Positions 1 to 6,760 of a stretch of 15,487 nucleotides of DNA are shown here, piece by piece (position 1 is the stretch's first letter; each line of letters opens with the position of its first letter). The translations under genes and the position numbers were made by a program. A model generated the notes under the pieces. It worked only from the letters and a program-made list of their open reading frames with translations, was not told the DNA's origin and made no database searches. Origin of the DNA: Gammaproteobacteria bacterium (lineage in GTDB: Bacteria; Pseudomonadota; Gammaproteobacteria; Enterobacterales; Alteromonadaceae); the NCBI GenBank assembly GCA_027484495.1, contig JAIXSW010000245.1:1-15487 (forward strand), written 5' to 3'.

Positions 1-1
1 A

Positions 2-442
2 CAACAAATCCGGCAGCATTTTCCGGCAGCACTTGGCGAATTCAGCGTGCTTAAACAAGGTTATTTCCCGCTGACCCGCAGCCATGCCAATCAATATGTT
101 AAAGGCCGGTTGGTGTTGGCCGGCGATGCGGCGCATACCATCAATCCACTGGCCGGGCAGGGCGTTAACCTGGGGTTTGCCGATGCGCAGTGTCTGGCGG
201 CCTTATTGATCCAGCAGTTTGCCAGCGGTGCTGATTTAGCTGCCCCGGCGTTATTGGCGCAATACGAGAGTGAAAGGCGCAAAGCAAATCTTTTGATGAT
301 GTCTGCGATGGATGTGTTTTATCAGGTCTTCAGCAGCAAGCTGACGCCGCTGGTACAGCTGCGCCGGCTCGGGTTGCAGGTGGCCGCGAAAGCGGGACCG
401 CTGAAAACTTATGTAGGTAAATATGCGGCGGGTCTGGTCTGA
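2..442 (+). CDS. ubiF: UbiF-type ubiquinone biosynthesis FAD monooxygenase, C-terminal part
   Basis: This is the 3' end of a gene that begins before the window; the frame is open from base 2 to the TGA at 440-442. The family hydroxylates the quinone ring during ubiquinone synthesis, using FAD and O2 at the inner membrane. The FAD-binding signature GDAAHTINPLAGQGVNLG is intact (about 124-180) and is typical of UbiF/UbiH/VisC flavoproteins. The tail, with MDVFYQVFSS and GLQVAAKAGPLK, matches my memory of E. coli UbiF better than UbiH. A tRNA cluster follows, as it does near ubiF in E. coli, which supports the assignment. UbiH or UbiI (VisC) paralogues remain possible because the N-terminal half is missing. 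Confidence 0.85.
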   Translation, partial: QQIRQHFPAALGEFSVLKQGYFPLTRSHANQYVKGRLVLAGDAAHTINPLAGQGVNLGFADAQCLAALLIQQFASGADLAAPALLAQYESERRKANLLMMSAMDVFYQVFSSKLTPLVQLRRLGLQVAAKAGPLKTYVGKYAAGLV

Positions 443-978
443 CGCCAGTACTCAGACATTGTTTGCGCTGGACAAGGTGCTTGCCTTATCGGTTTTCATT
501 GTTTTACGCTGGGGTCAGCTGGATCACTGAGGCATATCGCATGCAGAGTCTTGGATGGCGTGATTATGCCGCGCGCCGGACCGGTTTACCGGTCGGCAGC
601 CGTGGTGAGTTGCGGCAAAATCTCTATCGCGCCTTTACGGCCAGCAGCTTCGGCCGTTTCTGGCAGATCTGGAATCCCCTGTTCGGTTTTTATCTGCAGC
701 TGTGGCTGTATCGCCCACTGCAGCGACGACTCCCGCAATCCCTGGCGTTGTGGTTCACCTTCGTTGGCAATGGCATGCTGCATGATGCGGTAACGATGCT
801 GGTGCGTCAGGATGTTGCCTGGTTTTTTACACCCTGGTTCGCCTTGATAGGTGCTTGTATATTAGCGGAAAAACGGATTGGGCTTCGTCTTACTGCGGGC
901 AGACCAGAACTTGCGATGTGCTACCACAGTAGTTTGTTAGTAGCGACTGCATTGCTGTCAGGCTTTGTCCGGATTTGA
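423..978 (+). CDS. Putative MBOAT/wax-synthase-like membrane protein, apparent frameshift near 501-505
   Basis: I read this as one gene split over two frames. ATG 423 has a good Shine-Dalgarno sequence (AGGT at 415-418) and overlaps the end of ubiF; this frame gives 35 codons including a hydrophobic stretch (LALSVFIVL) and stops at TGA 528-530. The rest lies in another frame, running to TGA at 976-978. Removing one T from the TTTT run at 502-505 joins them into about 184 residues with a continuous membrane helix. The C-terminal part has FGRFWQIWNPLFGF and, after a hydrophobic stretch, NGMLHD. These resemble the FWxxWN and His-containing motifs of MBOAT/wax synthase acyltransferases; that match is from memory and only moderately firm. 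If the sequence is correct as given, a 145-residue product could start at ATG 541, which has GAGG at 529-532. The TTG at 463 has no ribosome-binding site. Confidence 0.5.
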
Positions 979-1006
979 ATAGCTGGCTGAATTTATTCAA
1001 AACGTC

Positions 1007-1036
1007 AGAAAAAGAAAACCCAGCCGAAGCTGGGTT
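1007..1036 (-). terminator. Intrinsic terminator of the tRNA operon
   Basis: Read on the minus strand, an 8-bp perfect stem (AACCCAGC/GCTGGGTT, 1017-1036) closed by a stable TTCG tetraloop is followed by a T-rich tract (TTTTCTTTTT). It lies about 10 nt after the CCA end of tRNA-Gln, as expected for the end of the Met-Leu-Gln transcript. The plus-strand gene that ends at 978 may also stop here, though no T tract follows on that strand. Confidence 0.85.
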
Positions 1037-1045
1037 ATCAAAGAA

Positions 1046-1120
1046 TGGCAGGGGTACAGGGATTCGAACCCCAGAATGGCGGGATCAAAACCCGCTGCCT
1101 TACCGCTTGGCTATACCCCT
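1046..1120 (-). tRNA. tRNA-Gln (anticodon UUG)
   Basis: The reverse complement folds as a 75-nt cloverleaf starting AGGGGTATAGCC and ending in an encoded CCA (plus-strand TGG at 1046-1048). The acceptor strand AGGGGTA pairs with TACCCCT. The anticodon loop TTTTGAT lies between CGGG and CCCG, giving anticodon TTG. The T-loop is TTCGAAT. The sequence is close to E. coli tRNA-Gln. It is the last gene of a three-tRNA operon, 28 nt after tRNA-Leu and just before the terminator. Confidence 0.97.
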
Positions 1121-1148
1121 GCAGAAACTGCAGAATTCTTACTTGCTT

Positions 1149-1233
1149 TGGTGCGGAAAGAGAGACTCGAACTCTCACGCCTCGCGGCGCTGGAACCTAA
1201 ATCCAGTGCGTCTACCAATTTCGCCATTTCCGC
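1149..1233 (-). tRNA. tRNA-Leu (anticodon UAG)
   Basis: This 85-nt tRNA has the long variable arm of a class II tRNA (GCGCCGCGAGGCGT region). The acceptor GCGGAAA pairs with TTTCCGC, followed by discriminator A and encoded CCA (plus TGG at 1149-1151). The anticodon loop TTTAGGT lies between CTGGA and TCCAG, giving TAG, which reads CUN leucine codons. It resembles E. coli leuW and sits in the middle of the operon, as leuW does between Met and Gln tRNAs. Confidence 0.97.
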
Positions 1234-1260
1234 AATATACGGCGAACAACGCAGAGAAAG

Positions 1261-1337
1261 TGGTGGCTACAGCGGGAATCGAACCTGCGACCCCAGCATT
1301 ATGAGTGCTGTGCTCTAACCAGCTGAGCTATGTAGCC
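1261..1337 (-). tRNA. Elongator tRNA-Met (anticodon CAU)
   Basis: This 77-nt cloverleaf has acceptor GGCTACA pairing with TGTAGCC, then A and encoded CCA (plus TGG at 1261-1263). The anticodon loop CTCATAA gives CAT. It lacks the three consecutive G-C pairs of the anticodon stem and the unpaired first acceptor base that mark the initiator tRNA, and it closely matches E. coli metT. It is therefore elongator Met, and the first gene of the operon. Confidence 0.95.
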
Positions 1338-1371
1338 ACTGCGTCTTAGTTGTCCTAAGCAAGTGGCGCGT

Positions 1372-1400
1372 ATTATGCTCATCCATGTTTTTTGCGTCAA
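1372..1400 (-). promoter_or_regulatory. Sigma70 promoter of the tRNA operon
   Basis: On the minus strand, TTGACG (1395-1400) and CATAAT (1372-1377) are separated by exactly 17 bp. The bases after the -10 box are GC-rich (ACGCGCC), a discriminator type associated with stringent control of stable RNA promoters. A poly-A stretch lies directly upstream of the -35 box and could act as an UP element. The start site should be near 1365, leaving about 28 nt of leader before tRNA-Met. Confidence 0.85.
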
Positions 1401-1584
1401 CCGTTTTTTTGCCACAAATCCATGCATTTGAATCGTTTGCTGAATTTATGTTCGCCTTGCTGCAGTTCGCAGCAATTTCTGGCCAAATCATCGCCGCCAA
1501 GGCCGATATGGTTTGGCACTTGGCGCTTTTGCGTTAGTATCGCTACCAATCTTTTCTACGTAAACAATCGCCTTTGGATGACTA
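1401..1584. other. Intergenic region between the divergent tRNA operon and transporter gene
   Basis: I see no convincing gene in these 184 bases. They would hold the upstream element of the tRNA promoter on one strand and the control region of the peptide transporter on the other. A possible plus-strand promoter lies at 1513-1540 and is listed separately. An ATG at 1578 opens only four codons (ending TGA at 1590-1592) and overlaps the transporter start out of frame. Confidence 0.5.
1513..1540 (+). promoter_or_regulatory. Possible promoter of the POT transporter gene
   Basis: TTGGCA (1513-1518) and TAGTAT (1535-1540) are separated by 16 bp, about 44 bp before the ATG at 1585. The match is partial, but this is the best-placed candidate in the gap. 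Confidence 0.4.
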
Positions 1585-3129
1585 ATGACTGACAAAACTG
1601 CGCGCTGGCCGCGCCAACTGCCATATATCATTGCCAGTGAAGCCTGCGAACGCTTCAGTTTTTATGGCATGCGCAATATTCTGACGCCGTTTTTAATGAC
1701 GGCGTTGCTGTTATCGGTGCCGGAACAATTCCGCGCCGGTGAAGCCAAAGACATTTTTCACTCTTTTGTGATCGGTGTGTACTTTTTCCCGCTGCTTGGT
1801 GGTTACCTCGCTGATAAATTTCTCGGAAAATACCGCACAATTTTGTACTTAAGTATTCTGTACTGTATTGGTCATGCCTTTCTGGCGGTGTTTGAGACCA
1901 ACAAAGAAGGTTTTTATGCCGGTTTGTTTTTAATTGCCTTAGGTTCTGGTGGCATAAAACCGCTGGTGTCGGCTTTTATGGGCGACCAATTTGACCAGTC
2001 GAATAAACATCTGGCGCGCAAAGCCTTTGACTGGTTTTATTTCACCATCAACTTTGGTTCGTTTTTCGCGTCGTTATCGATGCCGCTGGTGTTAAAACAT
2101 TATGGTGCGGCCTGGGCTTTTGGGTTACCCGGTGCGCTGATGGCGCTGGCAACGCTATTTTTCTGGTTAGGACGCGCCCGTTACGTGCATGTGGCGCCAG
2201 AGCCGGACAATCCGCATAGCTTTTTACAAGTGGTGAAAACAGCACTGTTGAGCAAACAAGCAGGCCATGCAGATAAAGGCTTGTATCTGGCCTGTACGGG
2301 GGTTGCACTGGCGCTGTTTTCACTGTCGCAAACACCGAATTTAGGCTTTGTTGCGGCGTTCTGTCTGGCCTTAGTCTTTATCATTGGTTTTGGTGGCGGT
2401 GGTGCTGCTTTGCAGCTCGAGCGTGCGCGCGGGATGCACCCGGACGATGCAGTAGATGGTGTGCGCGTCGTTCTGCGGGTATTGGTGCTGTTTGCTTTAG
2501 TCACGCCATTCTGGTCCCTGTTTGATCAAAAAGCATCAACCTGGGTTTTGCAAGCCAATCAAATGAGCCGGCCTGAGTGGTTTGAACCGGCGATGATGCA
2601 GGCACTGAATCCGCTGTTGGTGATGATCCTTATTCCGTTTAATAACTTTGTGCTCTATCCGCTATTAGAAAGATCCGGACTGAAAATTACCGCATTACGC
2701 CGGATGGGGGCAGGGATTGCCTTTTCTGGCTTTGCCTGGATTGTCGCCGGCAGCCTGCAGGTGTGGCTGGATGATGGCCATATCGTCAGTATTTTATGGC
2801 AGATGCTGCCATATGCTCTGCTGACCTTTGGCGAGGTTCTGGTTTCTGCCACCGGGCTGGAATTTGCTTATAGTCAGGCGCCAGCCGCGATGAAAGGTAT
2901 TATCACGGCGTTTTGGCAACTATCGGTCACCATCGGAAACTTATGGGTACTGCTCGCCAATAACAGTATCCGCAGCGAAACGGTGTTATCGCACGTCGAC
3001 AGCACAGGCCTCAGTCAAACGGCGTTTTTAATGTATTTCTTTGCTGGCTTTGCCCTGGTGGCCGCGGCTGTGTTTGCATTGTATGCACGGCGTTATCAGC
3101 TGGTGGATAACTATCGCGCAGCTGGATAA
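1585..3129 (+). CDS. POT/PTR2-family proton-coupled oligopeptide transporter
   Basis: A 514-residue polytopic inner-membrane protein that should import di- or tripeptides with protons. The POT signature ExxERFxxYG is present at residues 19-28 (EACERFSFYG); these E and R residues take part in proton coupling in the family. Further family marks are GSGGIKPLVSAFMGDQF (about 125-141) and FDQKASTWVLQANQM in the second half, which resembles the PepT-like branch with a QM(S/T) segment before a conserved ALNPLLV. There are about 12-14 hydrophobic segments and the length is normal. The ribosome-binding site is weak (TTTGGATG just upstream). Monocistronic, flanked by its own control region and a shared terminator. 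The substrate range cannot be read from the sequence. Confidence 0.9.
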   Translation: MTDKTARWPRQLPYIIASEACERFSFYGMRNILTPFLMTALLLSVPEQFRAGEAKDIFHSFVIGVYFFPLLGGYLADKFLGKYRTILYLSILYCIGHAFLAVFETNKEGFYAGLFLIALGSGGIKPLVSAFMGDQFDQSNKHLARKAFDWFYFTINFGSFFASLSMPLVLKHYGAAWAFGLPGALMALATLFFWLGRARYVHVAPEPDNPHSFLQVVKTALLSKQAGHADKGLYLACTGVALALFSLSQTPNLGFVAAFCLALVFIIGFGGGGAALQLERARGMHPDDAVDGVRVVLRVLVLFALVTPFWSLFDQKASTWVLQANQMSRPEWFEPAMMQALNPLLVMILIPFNNFVLYPLLERSGLKITALRRMGAGIAFSGFAWIVAGSLQVWLDDGHIVSILWQMLPYALLTFGEVLVSATGLEFAYSQAPAAMKGIITAFWQLSVTIGNLWVLLANNSIRSETVLSHVDSTGLSQTAFLMYFFAGFALVAAAVFALYARRYQLVDNYRAAG

Positions 3130-3147
3130 GCTGCAATGTTTAGCCAT

Positions 3148-3176
3148 AAAAAAAGCCCGCATTGCGGGCTTTTTTT
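3148..3176. terminator. Bidirectional terminator between POT gene and ychF
   Basis: The stem GCCCGC (3155-3160) and GCGGGC (3164-3169) extends into seven A's on the left and seven T's on the right. Each strand therefore has a GC stem followed by a U run. It serves both convergent genes, 19 bp after the transporter stop and about 14 bp after the ychF stop. Confidence 0.92.
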
Positions 3177-3189
3177 CAGCAGAAAATAA

Positions 3190-4281
3190 TCAAACGTTAA
3201 ACAAGAAGTGCATCACGTCGCCGTCTTTACAGACGTAGGTTTTGCCTTCGACTTTTAACTTCCCGGCTTCTTTCGCGCCGGCTTCACCGTTACAGGCGAT
3301 AAAGTCGTCAAACGAGACTACCTGAGCGCGGATAAAACCACGTTCGAAGTCGGTGTGGATCACGCCAGCCGCTTGTGGCGCTGTAGCTCCAACCGGAATA
3401 GTCCAGGCGCGTACTTCTTTCACGCCCGCAGTGAAATAGGTGTGCAGATTCAATAATGAATAACCACCGCGGATCACCCGGTTTAAACCTGGCTCATTTA
3501 AGCCCATCGATTCTAAGAATTCGGCTTTTTCATCATCTTCCAGTTCAGAAATTTCTGATTCAATGGCTGCGCATACTGGCACGACAATAGCGCCTTCTTT
3601 GGCGGCAATTTCACGCACGACATCAAGGTGCGGGTTATTTTCAAAACCATCTTCCAGCACGTTGGCGATGTACATCGTTGGTTTGATCGTCAGGAAATTC
3701 ATGTAAGAAATCAGCGCTTTTTCTTCCGGCGACAGCTCGAGCTGGCGCAGCGTCAGGCCTGATTCTAAGTGCGCTTTGACTTTTTCCAGCACTTCAATTT
3801 CAGCTTTGGCATCTTTGTCACCGGCTTTGGCTTTTTTGCTGACGCGGAAAATAGCTTTTTCCGCGCTATCCATATCAGCCAGGACTAATTCCATATTGAT
3901 GGTATCGATGTCGTCAGCCGGGTCGACTTTGTTGGCAACGTGGATCACGTTTTCATCTTCAAAACAGCGCACGACGTGACCGATGGCGTCGGTTTCGCGG
4001 ATGTTGGCCAGGAACTTATTGCCAAGACCTTCGCCTTTAGACGCGCCTTTGACCAGACCTGCGATATCAACAAATTCCATGGTCGTAGGCAGGATGCGTT
4101 GTGGTTTGACGATGTCAGCCAGTTGCGTCAGACGCGGGTCCGGCACAGGCACCACACCGGTATTCGGTTCAATGGTACAAAACGGGAAGTTGGCCGCTTC
4201 GATGCCAGCTTTGGTCAAAGCATTGAATAAAGTCGATTTACCGACGTTGGGTAAACCAACGATGCCACATTTAAAGCCCAT
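3190..4281 (-). CDS. ychF: YchF/OLA1-family redox-regulated P-loop ATPase
   Basis: A 363-residue protein, the normal length. The Walker A motif GLPNVGKST lies at 9-17, the G3 region DIAGLVKGAS at about 72-81, and a C-terminal TGS domain with AGVKEVRAWTIPVGATAPQAAG at about 278 onward; it ends with the conserved DGDVMHFLFNV. The G4 position reads NVLE (207-210) instead of the GTPase NKxD, as in YchF proteins, which prefer ATP; E. coli has NVNE, so the third residue differs. Family members bind ribosomes and influence oxidative stress responses. Start ATG 4281 has AGGA (plus TCCT at 4289-4292) seven bases upstream. It follows pth after a 71-nt gap, probably in one transcript with rplY and pth. 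Confidence 0.96.
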   Translation of the reverse strand: MGFKCGIVGLPNVGKSTLFNALTKAGIEAANFPFCTIEPNTGVVPVPDPRLTQLADIVKPQRILPTTMEFVDIAGLVKGASKGEGLGNKFLANIRETDAIGHVVRCFEDENVIHVANKVDPADDIDTINMELVLADMDSAEKAIFRVSKKAKAGDKDAKAEIEVLEKVKAHLESGLTLRQLELSPEEKALISYMNFLTIKPTMYIANVLEDGFENNPHLDVVREIAAKEGAIVVPVCAAIESEISELEDDEKAEFLESMGLNEPGLNRVIRGGYSLLNLHTYFTAGVKEVRAWTIPVGATAPQAAGVIHTDFERGFIRAQVVSFDDFIACNGEAGAKEAGKLKVEGKTYVCKDGDVMHFLFNV

Positions 4282-4303
4282 TTTCAGATCCTGTGTTATC
4301 CGG

Positions 4304-4319
4304 GGTCAGCACGCTGACC
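4304..4319. other. Short inverted repeat in the pth-ychF gap
   Basis: GGTCAGC (4304-4310) and GCTGACC (4313-4319) form a perfect 7-bp inverted repeat around two bases, in practice a 6-bp stem with a four-base loop. In the direction of transcription a T run precedes it, and no U tract follows, so it is not an intrinsic terminator. It could be a processing or stabilising hairpin between pth and ychF. Confidence 0.45.
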
Positions 4320-4352
4320 AGAAAAAAGATGTTGTGCGCTTTTGCACAGGGC

Positions 4353-4955
4353 TCAGGCTTGCGCCGGAGCCGCATTAAAACTATGCAGCCGATGTTGCGC
4401 TTTGACCAGGCCCTGTTCCAGCCACAGTTCAAAACAGCGCAGACTTTCGTCGAGCGCTTCATCCAGCAGTTTTTGCTCCGCCTGCGGCGCTTTGCCCAGC
4501 ACATAGCCGGTCACTTTATCTTTGTGACCCGGATGGCCGATGCCAAGACGCAAACGGTAAAAATTCAGGTTGTTGCCAAATTTGCCGGCAATATCTTTCA
4601 GACCATTGTGGCCGGCGTGGCCACCACCGAGTTTGATTTTCGCCGTACCGGCCGGCAGCGCCATTTCATCATGCGCAACCAGGATCTGCTCAGGTGGAAT
4701 TTTGTAAAATTGCGCCAGCGCCAAAGTCGCTTTACCACTTAAATTCATATAAGTAGTTGGGATCAGCAGTTTAATTTCACGGCCCTGACAGACAATCTTG
4801 CCTGACAAACCATAGAACTTCGGATCAGCTTTCAGCGGGGCGTTGTAGCGGTGGGCCAGTTGTTCGACAAACCACTGTCCGGCATTGTGTCGGGTTTTTT
4901 CATACTCGGGGCCTGGATTACCCAGGCCCACGATTAACTGAATGTTTTCAGTCAT
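4353..4955 (-). CDS. pth: Peptidyl-tRNA hydrolase
   Basis: A 200-residue cytosolic enzyme that cleaves the ester bond of peptidyl-tRNAs released from stalled ribosomes. All known catalytic and binding residues are visible: N13 in GLGNPG, the catalytic H23 in TRHNAG, N71 in TYMNLSGK, D96 in HDEMALPAG, and H116/N117 in GGGHAGHNGLKDI. They sit three positions later than in E. coli Pth (H20, D93, H113). The length is normal. The start is ATG 4955, only two bases after the rplY stop codon (TAA at 4958-4960), so translation is likely coupled to rplY. The order rplY-pth-ychF is common in gammaproteobacteria outside the enterics. Confidence 0.97.
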   Translation of the reverse strand: MTENIQLIVGLGNPGPEYEKTRHNAGQWFVEQLAHRYNAPLKADPKFYGLSGKIVCQGREIKLLIPTTYMNLSGKATLALAQFYKIPPEQILVAHDEMALPAGTAKIKLGGGHAGHNGLKDIAGKFGNNLNFYRLRLGIGHPGHKDKVTGYVLGKAPQAEQKLLDEALDESLRCFELWLEQGLVKAQHRLHSFNAAPAQA

Positions 4956-4957
4956 GC

Positions 4958-5560
4958 TTACTCAGCGGCTTCAGCGTCTGCTTTACCGGCTGGTTTGTTG
5001 ACAGAAACAACGGCTTGGTCATGACCAGCGCCTTTTGCCAGTTCAGCGATAGTCACGCCGGCTGGAACTTTCAGGTCTGACAGGTGCAGTGTTACGCCAA
5101 CTTCAACGTTTGCCAGGTCAACTTCAATGAATTCTGGCAGGTTTGCTGGCAGAACAGTGATAGCAACTTCGTTGATGTGGTGAGCAACGATACCGCCTTT
5201 TTTACCTGCAGCAGCTTCGTTAACGAAGTGCAGAGGAACGATTGTGTGCAGCTCGTGGCCAGCTTCAACGCGTTGGAAGTCAACGTGCATTACTTTTGGC
5301 TTGAACGGGTGGCGTTGCATGGCTTTAACGATTGCTTTTACTTCTTCACCGCCGACGTTGATAGTCAGGATGTGCGTGTAGAAACCTTCGTTGGCTTGTG
5401 CCTGGATCAGTTTGTTGTGGTCCAGAGTCACTGACAGAGGCGCTTGGTGGCCACCGTAGATGATTGCAGGAACTTTGTCCGCGTGACGCAGGCGGCGGCT
5501 CGCACCTTTCCCCAGGTCGTTACGGATTTCGGCATTTAACGTGTAAATGGCTTCAGACAT
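4958..5560 (-). CDS. rplY: 50S ribosomal protein L25, long CTC/TL5 form
   Basis: The protein binds 5S rRNA on the large ribosomal subunit. I choose ATG 5560 (MSEAIYTL, 200 residues), because a GGAG site (plus CTCC 5567-5570) lies six bases upstream; the in-frame TTG at 5572 overlaps that site and is unlikely. Residues 1-90 form the L25 5S-binding domain, with GKGASRRLRHADKVPAIIYGG. Residues from about 95 form the second TL5/CTC beta domain, absent from the 94-residue E. coli L25, and an Ala/Glu-rich tail follows. The gene has its own promoter and a structured leader, and heads the rplY-pth-ychF unit. E. coli rplY is known to be autogenously repressed by L25; this may hold here. Confidence 0.95.
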   Translation of the reverse strand: MSEAIYTLNAEIRNDLGKGASRRLRHADKVPAIIYGGHQAPLSVTLDHNKLIQAQANEGFYTHILTINVGGEEVKAIVKAMQRHPFKPKVMHVDFQRVEAGHELHTIVPLHFVNEAAAGKKGGIVAHHINEVAITVLPANLPEFIEVDLANVEVGVTLHLSDLKVPAGVTIAELAKGAGHDQAVVSVNKPAGKADAEAAE

Positions 5561-5583
5561 TTGGATCTCCAAAAATTAAGAAT

Positions 5584-5652
5584 GCCGGTTTCCGCGACCA
5601 GAAAACCAGCTCAGATTTTTTTCTCACCAGAATAACGCAAGGCGCTCTGGCG
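5584..5652 (-). promoter_or_regulatory. Structured 5' leader of rplY (two hairpins)
   Basis: In the minus-strand RNA the first hairpin pairs CGCCAGA with TCTGGTG (5646-5652 and 5625-5631). The second is a 10-bp stem, GCTGGTTTTC with GGAAACCGGC (5601-5610 and 5584-5593, two G-U pairs), with a 7-nt loop. A purine-rich linker containing GAGAAAAAAA joins them. The second hairpin ends about 13 nt before the GGAG site. Because L25 represses its own mRNA in E. coli and relatives, this is a good candidate for an L25-binding leader; that step is inference. Confidence 0.5.
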
Positions 5653-5666
5653 GAAAAAAGCGCGAC

Positions 5667-5695
5667 ATAATAGCACCGGCCCTAGGTTCAGGCAA
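5667..5695 (-). promoter_or_regulatory. Promoter of rplY-pth-ychF
   Basis: On the minus strand, TTGCCT (5690-5695) and TATTAT (5667-5672) are separated by exactly 17 bp. The start should fall near 5660, giving a leader of about 100 nt before ATG 5560. It lies immediately after the prs terminator, so rplY need not depend on read-through. Confidence 0.75.
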
Positions 5696-5722
5696 ACAAA
5701 AAAGCCGCTCAGGGAGCGGCTT
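5694..5722 (-). terminator. Intrinsic terminator after prs
   Basis: On the minus strand, AAGCCGCTC (5714-5722) pairs with GAGCGGCTT (5702-5710) around a three-base loop. A T-rich tract (TTTTTTGTTT) follows. It starts about 20 nt after the prs stop and closes the lolB-ispE-prs unit. Confidence 0.92.
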
Positions 5723-5741
5723 TTATCAACACTGCGGACGC

Positions 5742-6686
5742 TTAGTCAAACATCGAAGAAATTGATTCTTCGTTGCTGATACGGCGGATACATTCAGCCA
5801 TCATCTCGCTCAGGGTCAGCTGTTTCACTTTACTCACTGCCTGCATGGCTGGTGACAATGGAATAGTGTCAGTGATGATCAGTTCATCAATCACTGAGTT
5901 AGCGATGTTTTCTGCGGCGTTACCAGAGAAGACCGGGTGCGTCGCATAGGCGAACACGCGGCGGGCGCCTTGTTCTTTTAATGCTTCAGCGGCTTTACAC
6001 AGCGTTCCACCGGTGTCGATCATATCGTCGACAATGATACAGTCGCGATCTCTCACGTCACCAATGATGTGCATCACTTGCGCCACGTTGGCTTTTGGCC
6101 GGCGTTTGTCGATGATGGCAAGGTCGGCGTCGTTCAGCAGTTTAGCAATGGCACGGGCCCGCACCACACCACCGATATCCGGAGACACCACCACAGGCGC
6201 CTGGAACTCACGCTTACGCATGTCATCCAGCAGCACTGGCGATGCGAAAACGTTGTCGACCGGGACGTCGAAGAACCCCTGGATCTGTTCAGCATGCAGG
6301 TCAACAGTTAACACGCGGTCTACACCGACGCTGGATAGGAAATCTGCCACGACTTTCGCCGTGATAGGCACCCGGGCTGAACGGACGCGACGGTCCTGGC
6401 GGGCATAACCAAAATACGGGATCACCGCAGTGATACGACCGGCAGAAGCGCGGCGCAGCGCATCGACCATCACGATCAGTTCAATCAGGTTATCGTTGGT
6501 CGGGGCGCAGGTAGACTGGATAATAAAAACGTCCGATCCACGGACGTTTTCATTAATCTGAACGCTGACTTCTCCATCGCTGAAACGGCCAACTTCGGCA
6601 TCGCCGAGCTTGATGTACAGGCGGCTGGCGATTTTTCTGGCGAGTTCTGGTACGGCGTTACCAGCGAATATCTTCATGTCGGGCAC
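5742..6686 (-). CDS. prs: Ribose-phosphate pyrophosphokinase (PRPP synthetase)
   Basis: A 314-residue cytosolic enzyme that makes PRPP from ribose 5-phosphate and ATP for purine, pyrimidine, histidine, tryptophan and NAD synthesis. Visible marks are RFSDGEVSVQINENVRG (34-50), the PYFGYARQDRR loop (90-100), the catalytic H131 in DLHAEQIQGFF, the flexible-loop K194 in DKRRPKANV and the PRPP-binding VDDMIDTGGT (219-228). The start is GTG 6686: E. coli prs also starts with GTG followed by PDMK, and GAGG (plus CCTC 6695-6698) lies eight bases upstream. The ATG three codons later is poorly spaced. It is third in the lolB-ispE-prs unit, 74 bp after ispE. Confidence 0.98.
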   Translation of the reverse strand: MPDMKIFAGNAVPELARKIASRLYIKLGDAEVGRFSDGEVSVQINENVRGSDVFIIQSTCAPTNDNLIELIVMVDALRRASAGRITAVIPYFGYARQDRRVRSARVPITAKVVADFLSSVGVDRVLTVDLHAEQIQGFFDVPVDNVFASPVLLDDMRKREFQAPVVVSPDIGGVVRARAIAKLLNDADLAIIDKRRPKANVAQVMHIIGDVRDRDCIIVDDMIDTGGTLCKAAEALKEQGARRVFAYATHPVFSGNAAENIANSVIDELIITDTIPLSPAMQAVSKVKQLTLSEMMAECIRRISNEESISSMFD

Positions 6687-6724
6687 GGTAGGATCCTCAG
6701 GGATTGCTCCGGTTAAAATCTGAA

Positions 6725-6754
6725 ATCAGCACCCGGCAGCAAAAGGGCGCTGAT
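6725..6754 (-). other. Hairpin in the ispE-prs leader region
   Basis: On the minus strand, ATCAGCGCCC (6745-6754) pairs with GGGTGCTGAT (6725-6734), ten pairs with one G-U, around a ten-base loop. A weak T-rich stretch (TTCAGATTTT) follows. It is either a leaky terminator or attenuator that lowers prs read-through, or an mRNA processing site. Confidence 0.45.
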
Positions 6755-6760
6755 CCCTCG

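Noticed and set aside
975..1318. Open frames across the tRNA cluster (for example with GTGIRTPEWRDQNP and AGIEPATPAL)
   Set aside because: They are antisense translations of tRNA genes. Peptides like GIRTPE and GIEPATP are a familiar annotation artefact of T-arm sequences.
2048..2504. Minus-strand open frames opposite the POT transporter
   Set aside because: They are Thr/Pro/Ala-rich shadows of a transmembrane gene with no domain or ribosome site.
4304..4319. pth-ychF inverted repeat as a terminator
   Set aside because: The T run precedes the stem in the transcribed direction and the stem is short, so it does not fit an intrinsic terminator.
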